Source of the DNA: Sulfitobacter sp. SK012
GTDB lineage: Bacteria; Pseudomonadota; Alphaproteobacteria; Rhodobacterales; Rhodobacteraceae
Length of the DNA: 64,000 nt
Direction of reading: 5' to 3'
Assembly: GCF_003352085.1 (NCBI RefSeq)
Contig: NZ_CP025804.1
Span: 2,294,001-2,358,000 of the forward strand
The notes below the pieces were generated by a model that did not search any database, was not told the origin of the DNA, and saw only the letters and a program-made list of their open reading frames with translations. Of this stretch, positions 10,903 through 19,295 are shown one piece after another. Within the stretch, counting starts at the first letter, position 1, and each line of letters opens with the position of its first letter. Made by a program: the position numbers and the translations under genes.

Positions 10903-11717
10903 GCATCACTTGGGACAGCAACGAAGCACCTGATTTGCCACCGATTACGCCATTGGGCTGGCTTCGAGTTGTCCTGCGGGGGCTAACCCTTGCGGTGCTG
11001 GTTTTTGGTGGCTTGGTCGTTTTGTTGCTTGTGCGCTTGTTTGAGCGACCCATTTGGGGGCTTCACCGCCCGGTAACGCCTCATATCACGCAATTTGTGT
11101 GCCGGGGCGCGTTTCGGATATTGGGTTTACCTTTGATACAAACCGGAGAACCCATGACGCAGCGTGGCGCAGTGGTGGCGAACCATACAAGCTGGCTGGA
11201 TATCTTTGCACTTAACGCGCGCAAGCGGATCTATTTCGTATCAAAATCCGAAGTGGCGGGGTGGCCGGGCATCGGATGGTTGGCCCGCGCCACCGGAACG
11301 GTATTTATTGAACGGAACCCCGCGCGTGCACGCAGCCAGACCGATCTCTTTGAGGCGCGGTTGCTTGCGGGTCACAAGCTGTTGTTTTTCCCCGAAGGAA
11401 CCAGCACCGACGGATTGCAGGTTTTGCCCTTCAAAACCACGCTGTTCCAAGCATTATTTGCGCCAAAGCTGCGTGATGCGATCTGGGTGCAACCTGTTTC
11501 AGTCATCTATAAAGCGCCGCATGGCTTGGATATGCGGTTTTATGGCTGGTGGGGGGATATGTCGTTTGGGGCGCATTTGCTCAGCACGCTCGCCCCGGCG
11601 CGCCAAGGATCTGTAGAGGTGCGCTACGGCACGCCGCTAAAAGTGGCTGATTTCACGGATCGCAAAGCACTTGCGGCGGCGTGTGAGGCGGCGGTTCGCA
11701 TCGGCCATCACGCTTAG
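10899..11717 (+). CDS. olsA: Lyso-ornithine lipid O-acyltransferase
   Basis: 272 residues. OlsA acylates lyso-ornithine lipid to ornithine lipid, a phosphorus-free membrane lipid. It shows a membrane segment at about 28-47, the PlsC motif NHTSWLD (His96, Asp101) and the FPEGTST motif at 164-170. The pairing and four-base overlap with olsB separates it from a general plsC. Its stop overlaps the end of the convergent GAF gene by four bases. Confidence 0.9.
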   Translation: MSITWDSNEAPDLPPITPLGWLRVVLRGLTLAVLVFGGLVVLLLVRLFERPIWGLHRPVTPHITQFVCRGAFRILGLPLIQTGEPMTQRGAVVANHTSWLDIFALNARKRIYFVSKSEVAGWPGIGWLARATGTVFIERNPARARSQTDLFEARLLAGHKLLFFPEGTSTDGLQVLPFKTTLFQALFAPKLRDAIWVQPVSVIYKAPHGLDMRFYGWWGDMSFGAHLLSTLAPARQGSVEVRYGTPLKVADFTDRKALAAACEAAVRIGHHA

Positions 11718-12265
11718 GCAAATGTGTCCTCACCCAATAGGACCAATGGTCCTGAGGTGATCAGGCATAGTAGTCGGATCATGGAGCATTCAGCGGGGGT
11801 CGGTGCTTTGTTTGACAAGGCATTGCTGGAAAATTCTAGAGTGCCCCAGACACGCCCATCAAACTCAATTGGGGCACCTAGATACCGTTTGGGCTGCCGA
11901 TTGGTTTGATCGGTCATTGTGCTGAAAGTTCCCATGCTGTTGTCCTCAATCGCGAGAACGTCGCGCCGTTTGATGACTTGGCGGCTCAAGGTTGCTTTGC
12001 GGTCTAGTCTTGGTGCTTCCCTCAGTGAGGGCAGGGACCTGCTTGAGAAACGTATTGGGCTGTCTCGATGTTGGGTCATGGTAATATAGCCATAATCCAT
12101 CGAAAATGTCTCGCAGGCGCGATCCAAAAGAGCGCGGAAACGGCGATCTATCGGCTGTCCAGGTTGCGCGAATATACTTGATACGAAATCTGCCAGAGCC
12201 ACCAAGTCGCAAGCTTCAGAAACTTTTTCTTGCGCTGGGAAGACAGTTTGCAGCTGTTTGTTCAT
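11714..12265 (-). CDS. GAF domain-containing protein
   Basis: About 183 residues forming essentially one GAF domain (residues 20-180): RRFRALLDRACETFSMDYGY, then VIKRRDVLAIEDN and the late RYLGAPIEFDGRVWGTLEF, a typical GAF ending. No kinase, cyclase or other output domain is attached, so it is a stand-alone sensor or partner. Start ATG at 12265 (MNKQL) is preferred; 12274 is in frame as an alternative. A CtrA-like box lies about 107-121 bases upstream of the start, which suggests cell-cycle or CtrA control; that is inference. Confidence 0.78.
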   Translation of the reverse strand: MNKQLQTVFPAQEKVSEACDLVALADFVSSIFAQPGQPIDRRFRALLDRACETFSMDYGYITMTQHRDSPIRFSSRSLPSLREAPRLDRKATLSRQVIKRRDVLAIEDNSMGTFSTMTDQTNRQPKRYLGAPIEFDGRVWGTLEFSSNALSNKAPTPAECSMIRLLCLITSGPLVLLGEDTFA

Positions 12266-12371
12266 TAAGCGCACATTCCAAAATTGAGCGTTGGTGTTGT
12301 CAGGCGTGGCGGCGGTTCAAACTTCCGCCTTTCTCGCAACTGTACTAGCCATAAACATGCCAGAAAATGAG

Positions 12372-12386
12372 TTAACATTTAGTTAA
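12372..12386 (-). promoter_or_regulatory. CtrA-like box TTAA-N7-TTAA upstream of GAF gene
   Basis: TTAACATTTAGTTAA matches the TTAA-N7-TTAA consensus, with C following both halves on either strand. A third TTAA lies at 12393-12396 with a six-base gap. The box sits about 110 bases upstream of the GAF-gene start, a normal distance for a CtrA-regulated promoter. Confidence 0.55.
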
Positions 12387-12408
12387 CATTTGTTAACCTT
12401 TTCGCAGA

Positions 12409-12431
12409 AACCCCCTTTTTTAGGGGGGGTT
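12409..12431 (-). terminator. Hairpin after PA14 gene, possible terminator
   Basis: AACCCCC and GGGGGTT can pair around a short T/A loop, 30-50 bases beyond the stop of the PA14 gene. On the minus strand the T tract after the stem is weak, so termination is only likely. Confidence 0.4.
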
Positions 12432-12462
12432 CCACAGAATCTTATTTTGACTTCGAACGGCG

Positions 12463-13026
12463 TTATTCGGTGTGGGCAAACGCCTCGTCAGGAACCAAGC
12501 CCATCTCTCCTGAAACGTTCCAATCCATCATCAAGCAAGCAGAGCCTTTGCGCTGGAAATAGGTGGTTTCGATCGCATACCAGCCCGCTTCCGGGACGAT
12601 GACTTCTTGTTCGCCCGCAGGTTCGCACGCATGAACACCATCGTAAAAGGCGATCTCTTGCCCACCAAGGAATGTCTGCACGCCGTCATTGCTGATCACA
12701 TCGACTGTAAATGTCCCTGCCGCGTCAAAGCGCAGGAAGCCGGTGATCGAAGCGGCGACTTTCGTCCCCTTGCGCGAGGTCATGACCAGTTCGCCTTCAG
12801 GGGTGTCATATGACATGCCCTTGATCGCGGGGCCTGGGCGAGATTTTTTCAGCGCATCAGCTGCGTCTTCTAACGTTTTTGGGCTTTTGGGATAGGCATA
12901 TGCGACGGCCAGCCCCGGGGTTAGGTCGCCAGCGTCAGGTTGTGGGTCCGCTGGCGTTAAAGTCAGTGGCTCAGCCCAAGCCGGTACTGCAAAAGCAAGC
13001 GCAATCAGCGTCGATGTGAATTTCAT
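12463..13026 (-). CDS. PA14-domain-like secreted protein
   Basis: 187 residues. A signal peptide (KFTSTLIALAFAVPAWA, cleavage about residue 18) sends it to the periplasm or outside. The mature part is a beta-rich domain with SITGFLRFDAAGTFTVDVIS, NDGVQTFLGG and a closing AGWYAIETTYFQRKG...CLMMDW, which is the PA14 pattern (carbohydrate- or ligand-binding beta sandwich). Two Cys (about 133 and 164) may form a disulfide. It has no attached catalytic domain. Its role is unknown; it is monocistronic and divergent from rpsB. Confidence 0.75.
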   Translation of the reverse strand: MKFTSTLIALAFAVPAWAEPLTLTPADPQPDAGDLTPGLAVAYAYPKSPKTLEDAADALKKSRPGPAIKGMSYDTPEGELVMTSRKGTKVAASITGFLRFDAAGTFTVDVISNDGVQTFLGGQEIAFYDGVHACEPAGEQEVIVPEAGWYAIETTYFQRKGSACLMMDWNVSGEMGLVPDEAFAHTE

Positions 13027-13124
13027 GGTAACTCCCTAAGTACTTGCCCTACTTATTTCAGGGCATTCTGCGACGTAACGTACAGCCCCGGCGCAGAGTT
13101 GCAATAACTTAGCTCATTTGTTCC

Positions 13125-13153
13125 TTGCACATATCGCGAGGCTCTCCTATACG
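13125..13153 (+). promoter_or_regulatory. Promoter for rpsB-tsf
   Basis: TTGCAC and TATACG are 17 bases apart, followed by a leader of about 120 bases before rpsB that contains a CCGCAGTCGGGG-type hairpin. A strong housekeeping promoter is expected here. Confidence 0.7.
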
Positions 13154-13278
13154 CGCGTCACTTAATCCCGCAGTCGGGGATTGGGCTTTTTGGGGGAGAC
13201 ATCCTCAAAGGTCCGCCGGTTGGTCAGCACATGTTGGTCGAACCCCCGATGAGGCAAAACCGGAAAGGTAATAAAGAC

Positions 13279-14112
13279 ATGGCTCTTCCTGAGTTCACCA
13301 TGCGCCAACTGCTTGAAGCAGGCGTACACTTTGGCCACCAGACGCAGCGTTGGAACCCACGTATGGGTCCTTATATCTATGGCGCGCGCAACGGCATCCA
13401 CATCATGGACCTGACACAAACAGTTCCAATGCTGGACCTGGCCTTGCAGGTCATCCGTGACACCGTCGCCAAAGGCGGCAGCATCCTTTTTGTTGGTACA
13501 AAGCGTCAGGCTGCACAGCCCGTTGCCGATGCCGCAGAGAAATGCGCACAGTATTACATGAACCACCGCTGGCTTGGCGGCACGCTGACCAACTGGCAGA
13601 CCGTGTCCAAGTCAATCGGCCGTCTCAAGAGCATCGATGAGCAGGCTGAGATTGGTTTTGAGGGCATGACCAAGAAAGAGCGTCTTGGCATGGAACGTGA
13701 CCAAGGCAAGCTTCAGGCTTCTTTGGGTGGTATCCGCGAAATGGGCGGCCGTCCTGACCTGATCTTCGTGATCGACGTGCGCAAAGAGGCGCTGGCCATC
13801 GCAGAAGCCAACAAGCTGGGTATTCCAGTTGTGGCTGTGGTCGACACCAACTGTTCGCCAGACGGGATCGACTATATCATCCCAGGCAACGACGATGCGG
13901 CACGTGCAATTGCACTATACACCGATCTTGCTGCGCGTGCAGCACTTGACGGCATGTCAGCCCAATTGGGCGCGGCAGGCGTTGATATCGGCGCAATGGA
14001 AGAAGCACCTGTAGAAGAAGCGGTTGCTGAAGTTGTTGTTGAAGCCGTTGCGGTTGAAGAGGTTGTGTCTAGCGATGCGGTCGCCGCAGAAGCTGAAGCA
14101 GCCAAATCCTAA
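13279..14112 (+). CDS. rpsB: 30S ribosomal protein S2
   Basis: 277 residues. The start [20 protein letters not shown] is the conserved S2 N-terminus; ATG at 13279 follows AAGGTAATAAAG, and the longer frame from 13231 is not needed. Further motifs are [19 protein letters not shown] and the [19 protein letters not shown] segment. The C-terminal 40 residues are an acidic Ala/Glu/Val tail ([17 protein letters not shown]), longer than in E. coli but common in alphaproteobacteria. The gene is followed by tsf in the classical order. Confidence 0.98.
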   Translation: MALPEFTMRQLLEAGVHFGHQTQRWNPRMGPYIYGARNGIHIMDLTQTVPMLDLALQVIRDTVAKGGSILFVGTKRQAAQPVADAAEKCAQYYMNHRWLGGTLTNWQTVSKSIGRLKSIDEQAEIGFEGMTKKERLGMERDQGKLQASLGGIREMGGRPDLIFVIDVRKEALAIAEANKLGIPVVAVVDTNCSPDGIDYIIPGNDDAARAIALYTDLAARAALDGMSAQLGAAGVDIGAMEEAPVEEAVAEVVVEAVAVEEVVSSDAVAAEAEAAKS

Positions 14113-14120
14113 TCTGACAC

Positions 14121-14181
14121 GCGCCGCTTTCATGCGGCGCTGTCACACGCCTGTAACGCGGGGCAGGGATCTCCTGCCCCG
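14121..14181 (+). other. Two hairpins between rpsB and tsf
   Basis: GCGCCGC/GCGGCGC (14121-14140) and CGGGGCAGG/CCTGCCCCG (14159-14181) are perfect stems without T tracts. They may be mRNA-stability or processing elements, or partial attenuators that set the S2 to EF-Ts ratio. Confidence 0.6.
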
Positions 14182-14222
14182 AACCACTCGCAAAAGACAT
14201 ATCTGACATAGGAGTACCTGAG

Positions 14223-15098
14223 ATGGCGATTACAGCATCCATGGTCAAAGAACTGCGTGACACAACTGGTGCCGGCATGATGGACGCCAAAAAGGCGTTG
14301 ACTGAAACTGATGGTGACATGGAAGCGGCCACTGATTGGCTGCGGACCAAGGGCCTAGCCAAAGCGGCCAAGAAATCCGGCCGTACTGCGGCTGAGGGTC
14401 TTGTCGCTGTTAAGGTGAATGGCGGTCACGGCGTGGCAGTCGAAGTGAACTCGGAAACCGATTTTGTTGGCAAAAACGCTGACTTTCAAAAAATGGTATC
14501 TGGTATCGCTGATGTGGCGGTTAGCCAGTCCGACATCGACGCGCTGAAAGCGGCTGACATGGGCGGAAAATCCGTCGAGCAGGCCGTGACAGATGCGGTT
14601 GCCATTATCGGTGAAAACATGTCGGTCCGCCGCATGGCATCCATCGACGGTGACATCGTTGTATCTTACGTGCACAACGCGGCGGCCCCCGGCATGGGCA
14701 ACATTGGTGTGCTGGTCGGCATGACCGGTGGCGACGAAGCATTTGGCAAACAGGTAGCGATGCATATCGCTGCTGTGAATCCAGCGTCTTTGTCCGAGGC
14801 TGACCTTGACCCAGCTGTTGTCGAGAAAGAAAAGCAAGTCCAGATGGATATCGCCCGTGAAAGCGGCAAACCAGACGCGGTTATCGAAAAGATGATCGTT
14901 GGACGGATGCAGAAGTACATGTCCGAAGTGACATTGCTGAACCAGACTTTCGTGGTGAACCCTGATCTGACAGTGGCCAAGGCCGCCGTAGAAGCCGGCG
15001 CAACCATCACTGGCTTTGTGCGTCTTGAAGTTGGCGAAGGCATCGAAGTCATCAAAGAAGACTTTGCAGCCGAAGTGGCAAAAGCCGCCAAAGGCTAA
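14223..15098 (+). CDS. tsf: Translation elongation factor Ts
   Basis: 291 residues. EF-Ts is the nucleotide exchange factor of EF-Tu. It begins with the UBA-like domain ([20 protein letters not shown]) and includes [13 protein letters not shown], the EF-Tu contact region, and the [12 protein letters not shown]-terminal segment. Length is normal. It forms an operon with rpsB and ends at a strong terminator (15116-15152). Confidence 0.98.
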   Translation: MAITASMVKELRDTTGAGMMDAKKALTETDGDMEAATDWLRTKGLAKAAKKSGRTAAEGLVAVKVNGGHGVAVEVNSETDFVGKNADFQKMVSGIADVAVSQSDIDALKAADMGGKSVEQAVTDAVAIIGENMSVRRMASIDGDIVVSYVHNAAAPGMGNIGVLVGMTGGDEAFGKQVAMHIAAVNPASLSEADLDPAVVEKEKQVQMDIARESGKPDAVIEKMIVGRMQKYMSEVTLLNQTFVVNPDLTVAKAAVEAGATITGFVRLEVGEGIEVIKEDFAAEVAKAAKG

Positions 15099-15115
15099 GC
15101 TAGCCTAAACTTTCG

Positions 15116-15152
15116 AAAAGGACGGCCCGTGTAAGCAGGCCGTCCTTTTTTT
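15116..15152 (+). terminator. Intrinsic terminator after tsf
   Basis: AAAAGGACGGCC pairs with GGCCGTCCTTTT around a ten-base loop, ending in a run of seven T. It may also serve the convergent small membrane protein gene, which ends at 15161. Confidence 0.92.
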
Positions 15153-15160
15153 ATGCCAAA

Positions 15161-15400
15161 TCACTTGGTCAAAAGGCCCATTGTCATCGCGGCCAAGGCC
15201 ACGACGTGGATCAACATGATCGCACGGTCCTTCCAGAAAACCCCCACAAGAAACCAACCCACAAGGCCAAAGAGGAACAAACAGATGTTCCAGGGGGTAA
15301 ACCCGTAGGCCGTGGCAGTGTAGCCCATGATCTGAATGATCGAGGCGGTCCATTTCAGGACAAAAACCTTGTCGAGCGTTTTGGGTTGCGTGTTTATCAT
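15161..15400 (-). CDS. Small two- or three-span membrane protein
   Basis: 79 residues with hydrophobic segments at about 16-30, 36-56 and 61-77, so an inner-membrane protein. Conserved-looking parts are WTASIIQIMGYTATAYGFTP and FWKDRAIMLIHVVAL. I recall similar short proteins being widespread in Rhodobacterales (DUF6552-like), but no function is known. It ends beside the tsf terminator and is divergent from a LysR regulator, about 110 bases away. Confidence 0.7.
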   Translation of the reverse strand: MINTQPKTLDKVFVLKWTASIIQIMGYTATAYGFTPWNICLFLFGLVGWFLVGVFWKDRAIMLIHVVALAAMTMGLLTK

Positions 15401-15511
15401 GAGTGCACCTCCATTTCTGCTGAGTTGGATTTGCCATGGGGCAGGATGGTTGACTAATCATGCTTTGACGCGCAAGCCTGTAGAAACTCTACTGCCTTGG
15501 AGATTTGGCTT

Positions 15512-16378
15512 ATGCAGTCCCATCCCAACCTGAACGCTCTTCGGATGTTTCATGCCGCATCCCGTCACCTTAATTTCAGGCATGCTGCGCAAGAGCTGAA
15601 CCTGACCCAAGGAGCCGTCGCGCAGCAGGTGCGCAGGCTGGAGCAGGAGTTAGGCGTGCCGCTTTTTCATCGCAAGGCGCGTGGGTTGGCGCTGACAGAG
15701 GCGGGCAGGGCGCTTGCCATTCCTGTCGGGGCAGGTCTGACTCAAATTGAGGAAGGGCTGCGGCAGGCCCGCGTCGATAGGCTCAGCCTGTCGCTGTCCG
15801 TCACACCATCCTTTGCGGCCAAATGGTTGTTGCCCCGGCTGCCGTCATTCCAAGATTTGCACCCCGAAATTGACCTACAGATCACGGCGGACCAGACCGT
15901 CGCAAATTTTCGAGGCGACGGTGTGGATTTGGCCATCCGTCAGGGACCGGCACCCGATGATACCGCGTTGGAGGCCGTGTTATTGGCCCTGCAGGACCTC
16001 GTTGCGGTGGCCTCAAAGGACCTGATTGCACGATACCCAGACGGCGCGCCGCTGGGAACATTTCCATTGATCGAAGACAGCCACCGCCCTTGGGCCCGGT
16101 TAATCGACGCAGGTGAGGTTGTTCCCGAGGGGCGGCTTCTAAAGGTAAATCAGACAGCGCTAGCACTTGATGCAGCCCGCAGCGGGCAGGGTGTTGCGTT
16201 GGTCCCTGAGGCCTATCTGAACTTAGACAGCGCGGATGTTGATCTTAGGGTCCTACGCCGGTTCCCAGCCACGGCAGGGTCAGGCTTTTACATGGTTTGG
16301 CCGCGCGGCAGCGGCGGCAACGCAACCCACCGCAAGCTCCGCGACTGGCTCGCGCACTGTTTTGCTGACGCAAGTTGA
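15512..16378 (+). CDS. LysR family transcriptional regulator (GcvA-like)
   Basis: About 288 residues. The N-terminal winged helix-turn-helix (residues 5-65) reads LNALRMFHAASRHLNFRHAA then QVRRLEQELGVPLFHRKARG, typical of the GcvA/AmpR branch of LysR proteins. The rest is a substrate-binding-like effector domain. ATG at 15512 is preferred over an in-frame TTG at 15497. LysR genes often control the adjacent divergent gene, here the small membrane protein, or the downstream sulfotransferase gene. The effector is unknown. Confidence 0.9.
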   Translation: MQSHPNLNALRMFHAASRHLNFRHAAQELNLTQGAVAQQVRRLEQELGVPLFHRKARGLALTEAGRALAIPVGAGLTQIEEGLRQARVDRLSLSLSVTPSFAAKWLLPRLPSFQDLHPEIDLQITADQTVANFRGDGVDLAIRQGPAPDDTALEAVLLALQDLVAVASKDLIARYPDGAPLGTFPLIEDSHRPWARLIDAGEVVPEGRLLKVNQTALALDAARSGQGVALVPEAYLNLDSADVDLRVLRRFPATAGSGFYMVWPRGSGGNATHRKLRDWLAHCFADAS

Positions 16379-16513
16379 GGTCAATGCAGCGGCGACCAAA
16401 CATGTTCTGCTGTAGGGATGTCAGGCCAAGCTCCTGCCTAAATGGCGTTTTTTCTTGCCTGAAATTTCCGAAGGGCGTCACATGACAGCATTTAAGCTTC
16501 AAGGAATTTATTC

Positions 16514-17386
16514 ATGCCTCGCAAACTATACCTAGGACCTCTCACCGATAACCGCCGCTGGGATAAGTTCAGCGCACGTGCCGATGACATTTATGTCGTG
16601 ACCCCGCCTAAATGCGGAACAACGTGGATGCAGACGATCGTCGCCCTGTTGCTATCGGGTGATCCGGAGGTTGAGCCAGAGCTTTCCATTAAAATGCCGT
16701 GGATCGACATTCGTATCCGCGAAATGGAGGACGTTGTTGGGCGGCTTGAGGCGATGACACACCGGCGTGCCGTTAAAAGTCATACGCCGCTGGACGGACT
16801 ACCATACCGCAAGGACGGACAATTTATCTGTGTGTTCCGTCATCCGCTTGATGCGCATTTTTCCTTTCGCAAACATGTGCGCAATGTTCCCGTTGGCGGG
16901 TTTGAATTGTTCTATCCCGAAGATGACACCACGGGCATCGCCTTTCGCCGCTTTCTGGACGGTGGTGCCGAAGGCTTTGATATGGATGCGATGCCGCTGG
17001 CCCATATTCTACGCCACTATGAGGCGGCCCTTGCATTGAAGGATCAGCCCAACGTTTCGCTGTTTCACTACGCTGATATGTCAGCGGATTTGGCGGGCAC
17101 CATGGCGCGCGTCGCTGACCTGCTGGGGATCTCACATTCAGCTGATCTGATGGCAAGATTGGTCAAAGCCGCAACGTTCGACAATATGAAAGCGCACGCT
17201 GACCGGTTTGCCCCATCAGGTGGCAAAGGTTTCTTCAAATCTGACAGTGCGTTTTTCGAAAGTGGCGCCAGCGGCAAATGGGAAGGGGTGCTGAGCCAAG
17301 CCGAGATTGCGGCATATGATGCCGCGATGGATAGCGCGCTCAAAAAAGACACGCGACGTTGGCTTGAATTCGGGCAGGGGGCGTGA
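16514..17386 (+). CDS. Sulfotransferase domain-containing protein
   Basis: 290 residues of the cytosolic-type sulfotransferase fold (Sulfotransfer_1), which moves sulfate from PAPS to a hydroxyl or amine. The 5'-phosphosulfate loop is VVTPPKCGTTWMQ (about 28-40), a catalytic His is in AVKSHTPLDGLP (about residue 90), and the 3'-phosphate site is CVFRHPLDAHFSFRKH (about 106-121). The end KGFFKSDSAFFESG...GKWEGVLS matches the KxxFxxxGxxGxWKxxLt motif that closes over PAPS. No signal peptide is present. The acceptor is unknown. It follows a LysR gene by about 135 bases. Confidence 0.92.
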   Translation: MPRKLYLGPLTDNRRWDKFSARADDIYVVTPPKCGTTWMQTIVALLLSGDPEVEPELSIKMPWIDIRIREMEDVVGRLEAMTHRRAVKSHTPLDGLPYRKDGQFICVFRHPLDAHFSFRKHVRNVPVGGFELFYPEDDTTGIAFRRFLDGGAEGFDMDAMPLAHILRHYEAALALKDQPNVSLFHYADMSADLAGTMARVADLLGISHSADLMARLVKAATFDNMKAHADRFAPSGGKGFFKSDSAFFESGASGKWEGVLSQAEIAAYDAAMDSALKKDTRRWLEFGQGA

Positions 17387-17619
17387 ATTAAGGTGCCGTA
17401 AACGGGACCCCACGTGTGCAAGGGATCCCGCTCGATACGCGCGTATTGACAAGCCGCTCGGGGAGGAGCACACGCGCATCTTCGCTCCGGCTCAGCAAGG
17501 CGTATCAATGCACCTTGCCAAACCGGCAACCCGCCAGAGCTTTGAAATTACAAAGAGTTACGAGCCGTTGTTACCACCAGCCTAGGCCGTTTGATGTGGT
17601 CACGGGGAAATTGTGCGCG

Positions 17620-17634
17620 TTAACGTCAAATTAA
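17620..17634 (-). promoter_or_regulatory. CtrA-like box in a convergent intergenic gap
   Basis: TTAACGTCAAATTAA fits TTAA-N7-TTAA, and on the minus strand it is the full TTAA-N7-TTAAC. It lies between the end of the sulfotransferase gene and the end of the LuxR gene, where no annotated gene starts. Confidence 0.45.
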
Positions 17635-17675
17635 GAAAGTCAGGGATTCCTTACCTTACGTAAACATTTACCGGT

Positions 17676-18437
17676 TCAGGCGTCTAGGACGAACATTTGA
17701 TTGGCAAACGCTGCCTTCAACACAGCTTGCGCTGTTGTCTCAACCGATAATGCTTCGCGCGCCAACCGCAAATGTTTCTCGACAGTGGCCGACGTGAGAC
17801 CCATCAGCAGCGCGATATCCTGCATGGTCTTGCCGTCACCAACCCATTCAAGTGCCTCGCGTTGGCGCGACGTCAGCGAGCGGTTGGGCGCAGTATAGGG
17901 CAGGGTGAGGATTTTGAGATGCGCGATGTTGTTCATCAACGTGATATCATCGCCGTGCTCTGCCCAAACGGCATCGACTTCTTCTTGTTCCATCCCGACG
18001 CGTGCGGTCAGTGCAATCGCGCCCTTGGATCGCGCAGAAATTGCTTTGAAACTCACTGTATATCCTGCCGTGACACCCATCGAGATGTTGAACGCAAACA
18101 CGCGTCTTTCAGCAGGGCTGAGCGTTTTGGATTTGTCCATGTCAAGCAGAGCACGCCAACTGCCGGCACCTTCGTTTTCGAGGGCCCAATGCACCATAGG
18201 CGCATGAAAATAAAGGCCTTCTCCCAGAAATACATCCGTGTAGGCGCGGCTGTGATTGGTCAAGATTACGAAATCTTCGGGATCGCCCAACGAGGTCAAG
18301 GTGCGGTAACGGGTAAAGCCGTAGAGCAGACGATCAAAGCCATATGTCGCCATTTTCTGGCAATGCGCGTCCCACAGGATCTCCATCGACTGACAATTCG
18401 CCAGAAACTTGAGATAAGGGCGCAGGCCCTTGCTCAT
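17676..18437 (-). CDS. LuxR-type regulator with autoinducer-binding domain
   Basis: 253 residues. Residues about 20-165 form an acyl-homoserine-lactone-binding-like domain, and 185-250 a LuxR-type helix-turn-helix: LTSRQREALEWVGDGKTMQD then GLTSATVEKHLRLAREAL. In the ligand pocket region the usual Y..DP appears as YFHAP, so the Asp that normally contacts the AHL amide seems to be Ala; this is a by-eye alignment. No luxI is seen in the window, so it is a candidate LuxR solo. Its ATG overlaps the stop of aroQ by four bases, so the two are translationally coupled. Confidence 0.88.
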   Translation of the reverse strand: MSKGLRPYLKFLANCQSMEILWDAHCQKMATYGFDRLLYGFTRYRTLTSLGDPEDFVILTNHSRAYTDVFLGEGLYFHAPMVHWALENEGAGSWRALLDMDKSKTLSPAERRVFAFNISMGVTAGYTVSFKAISARSKGAIALTARVGMEQEEVDAVWAEHGDDITLMNNIAHLKILTLPYTAPNRSLTSRQREALEWVGDGKTMQDIALLMGLTSATVEKHLRLAREALSVETTAQAVLKAAFANQMFVLDA

Positions 18438-18874
18438 TTGGCGCTCAACCGTGCAGCGAGCGCATCAAGTGCCAGAATGTAACCGTGCGGTCCAAAGCCG
18501 CAAATTTGCCCAATAGCAACGGGCGCTATGAAGGATTTGTGCCGGTAAGTTTCACGCGCATGAATGTTGCTGAGGTGCAGTTCAATCGTTGGCAACTCAA
18601 CCGAGGATATGGCGTCCATCAACGCAATAGAGGTGTGCGTATAGGCACCAGCATTCAGGATGATCGCATCGTGGGAACCGCGGGCCGCATGAATATGATC
18701 AATGAGCGTTCCTTCATCGTTGGACTGCGCACAGGTAACGCTGATGCCAAGCGCCTTGGCGTGAGCAGCGCAGGACGCTTCAATATCCGCGAGCGTAGTT
18801 TTCCCATAAACTTCAGGCTGCCGGGTACCCAGCAGATTTAGGTTTGGACCGTTGAGGATCATTACAGAGGTCAT
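18434..18874 (-). CDS. aroQ: Type II 3-dehydroquinate dehydratase
   Basis: 146 residues, the usual length. It dehydrates 3-dehydroquinate in the shikimate pathway. MILNGPNLNLLGTRQPEVYG carries the catalytic Tyr23, and IELHLSNIHARETYR the catalytic His100. Start at 18874 is chosen because TAAGGA lies six bases upstream; ATG at 18880 would be too close to it. Longer upstream frames have no family similarity. It overlaps the LuxR-type gene (ATGA). Confidence 0.95.
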   Translation of the reverse strand: MTSVMILNGPNLNLLGTRQPEVYGKTTLADIEASCAAHAKALGISVTCAQSNDEGTLIDHIHAARGSHDAIILNAGAYTHTSIALMDAISSVELPTIELHLSNIHARETYRHKSFIAPVAIGQICGFGPHGYILALDALAARLSAK

Positions 18875-19295
18875 GGGCATCCTTAAGCGTATCGTTACGT
18901 AAAGACTATTGAGCGACAGGCAGGGCTTGTCCAGCACGCGATTGAACAATGGCGTTTCATATTGGGGAGGAAGTCTGGTTAGCATGTCCCTAGGAGGCAT
19001 ACAAAAGACTTATAATCTTCATTATGTTAAATAACTGCATCCGATTATATGCACTCTGGCAGGCATAATGCGTGTTGTGCCATCAGGTATCGCATAACTG
19101 GTCGCCCCGTATTGTGCGCACGGCGCTTGTGCTTGGGCAACGGCAGAGGCTTTTCCTGTCCCGACGATCTCAGGCGCATCGGCACCGCTGACCACGGGTA
19201 CTTTGTATCGTATGGGAAAGCTCGCGACATTCCCGGAATCACAAAGGATGCGAGGAACATTAGTATCAATCGATAAGATACCGAAAAATATACGT
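18875..19295. other. Intergenic region upstream of aroQ, nothing firm
   Basis: About 420 bases between aroQ and the tctA gene. It should hold the aroQ promoter; an AT-rich stretch lies near 19005-19035 with TATAAT at 19011 but no matched -35. Short open frames on both strands resemble no family I know. Confidence 0.5.

Noticed and set aside
17403..17430. Hairpin after the sulfotransferase gene as terminator
   Set aside because: The stem has a mismatch and no T tract follows; termination cannot be claimed.
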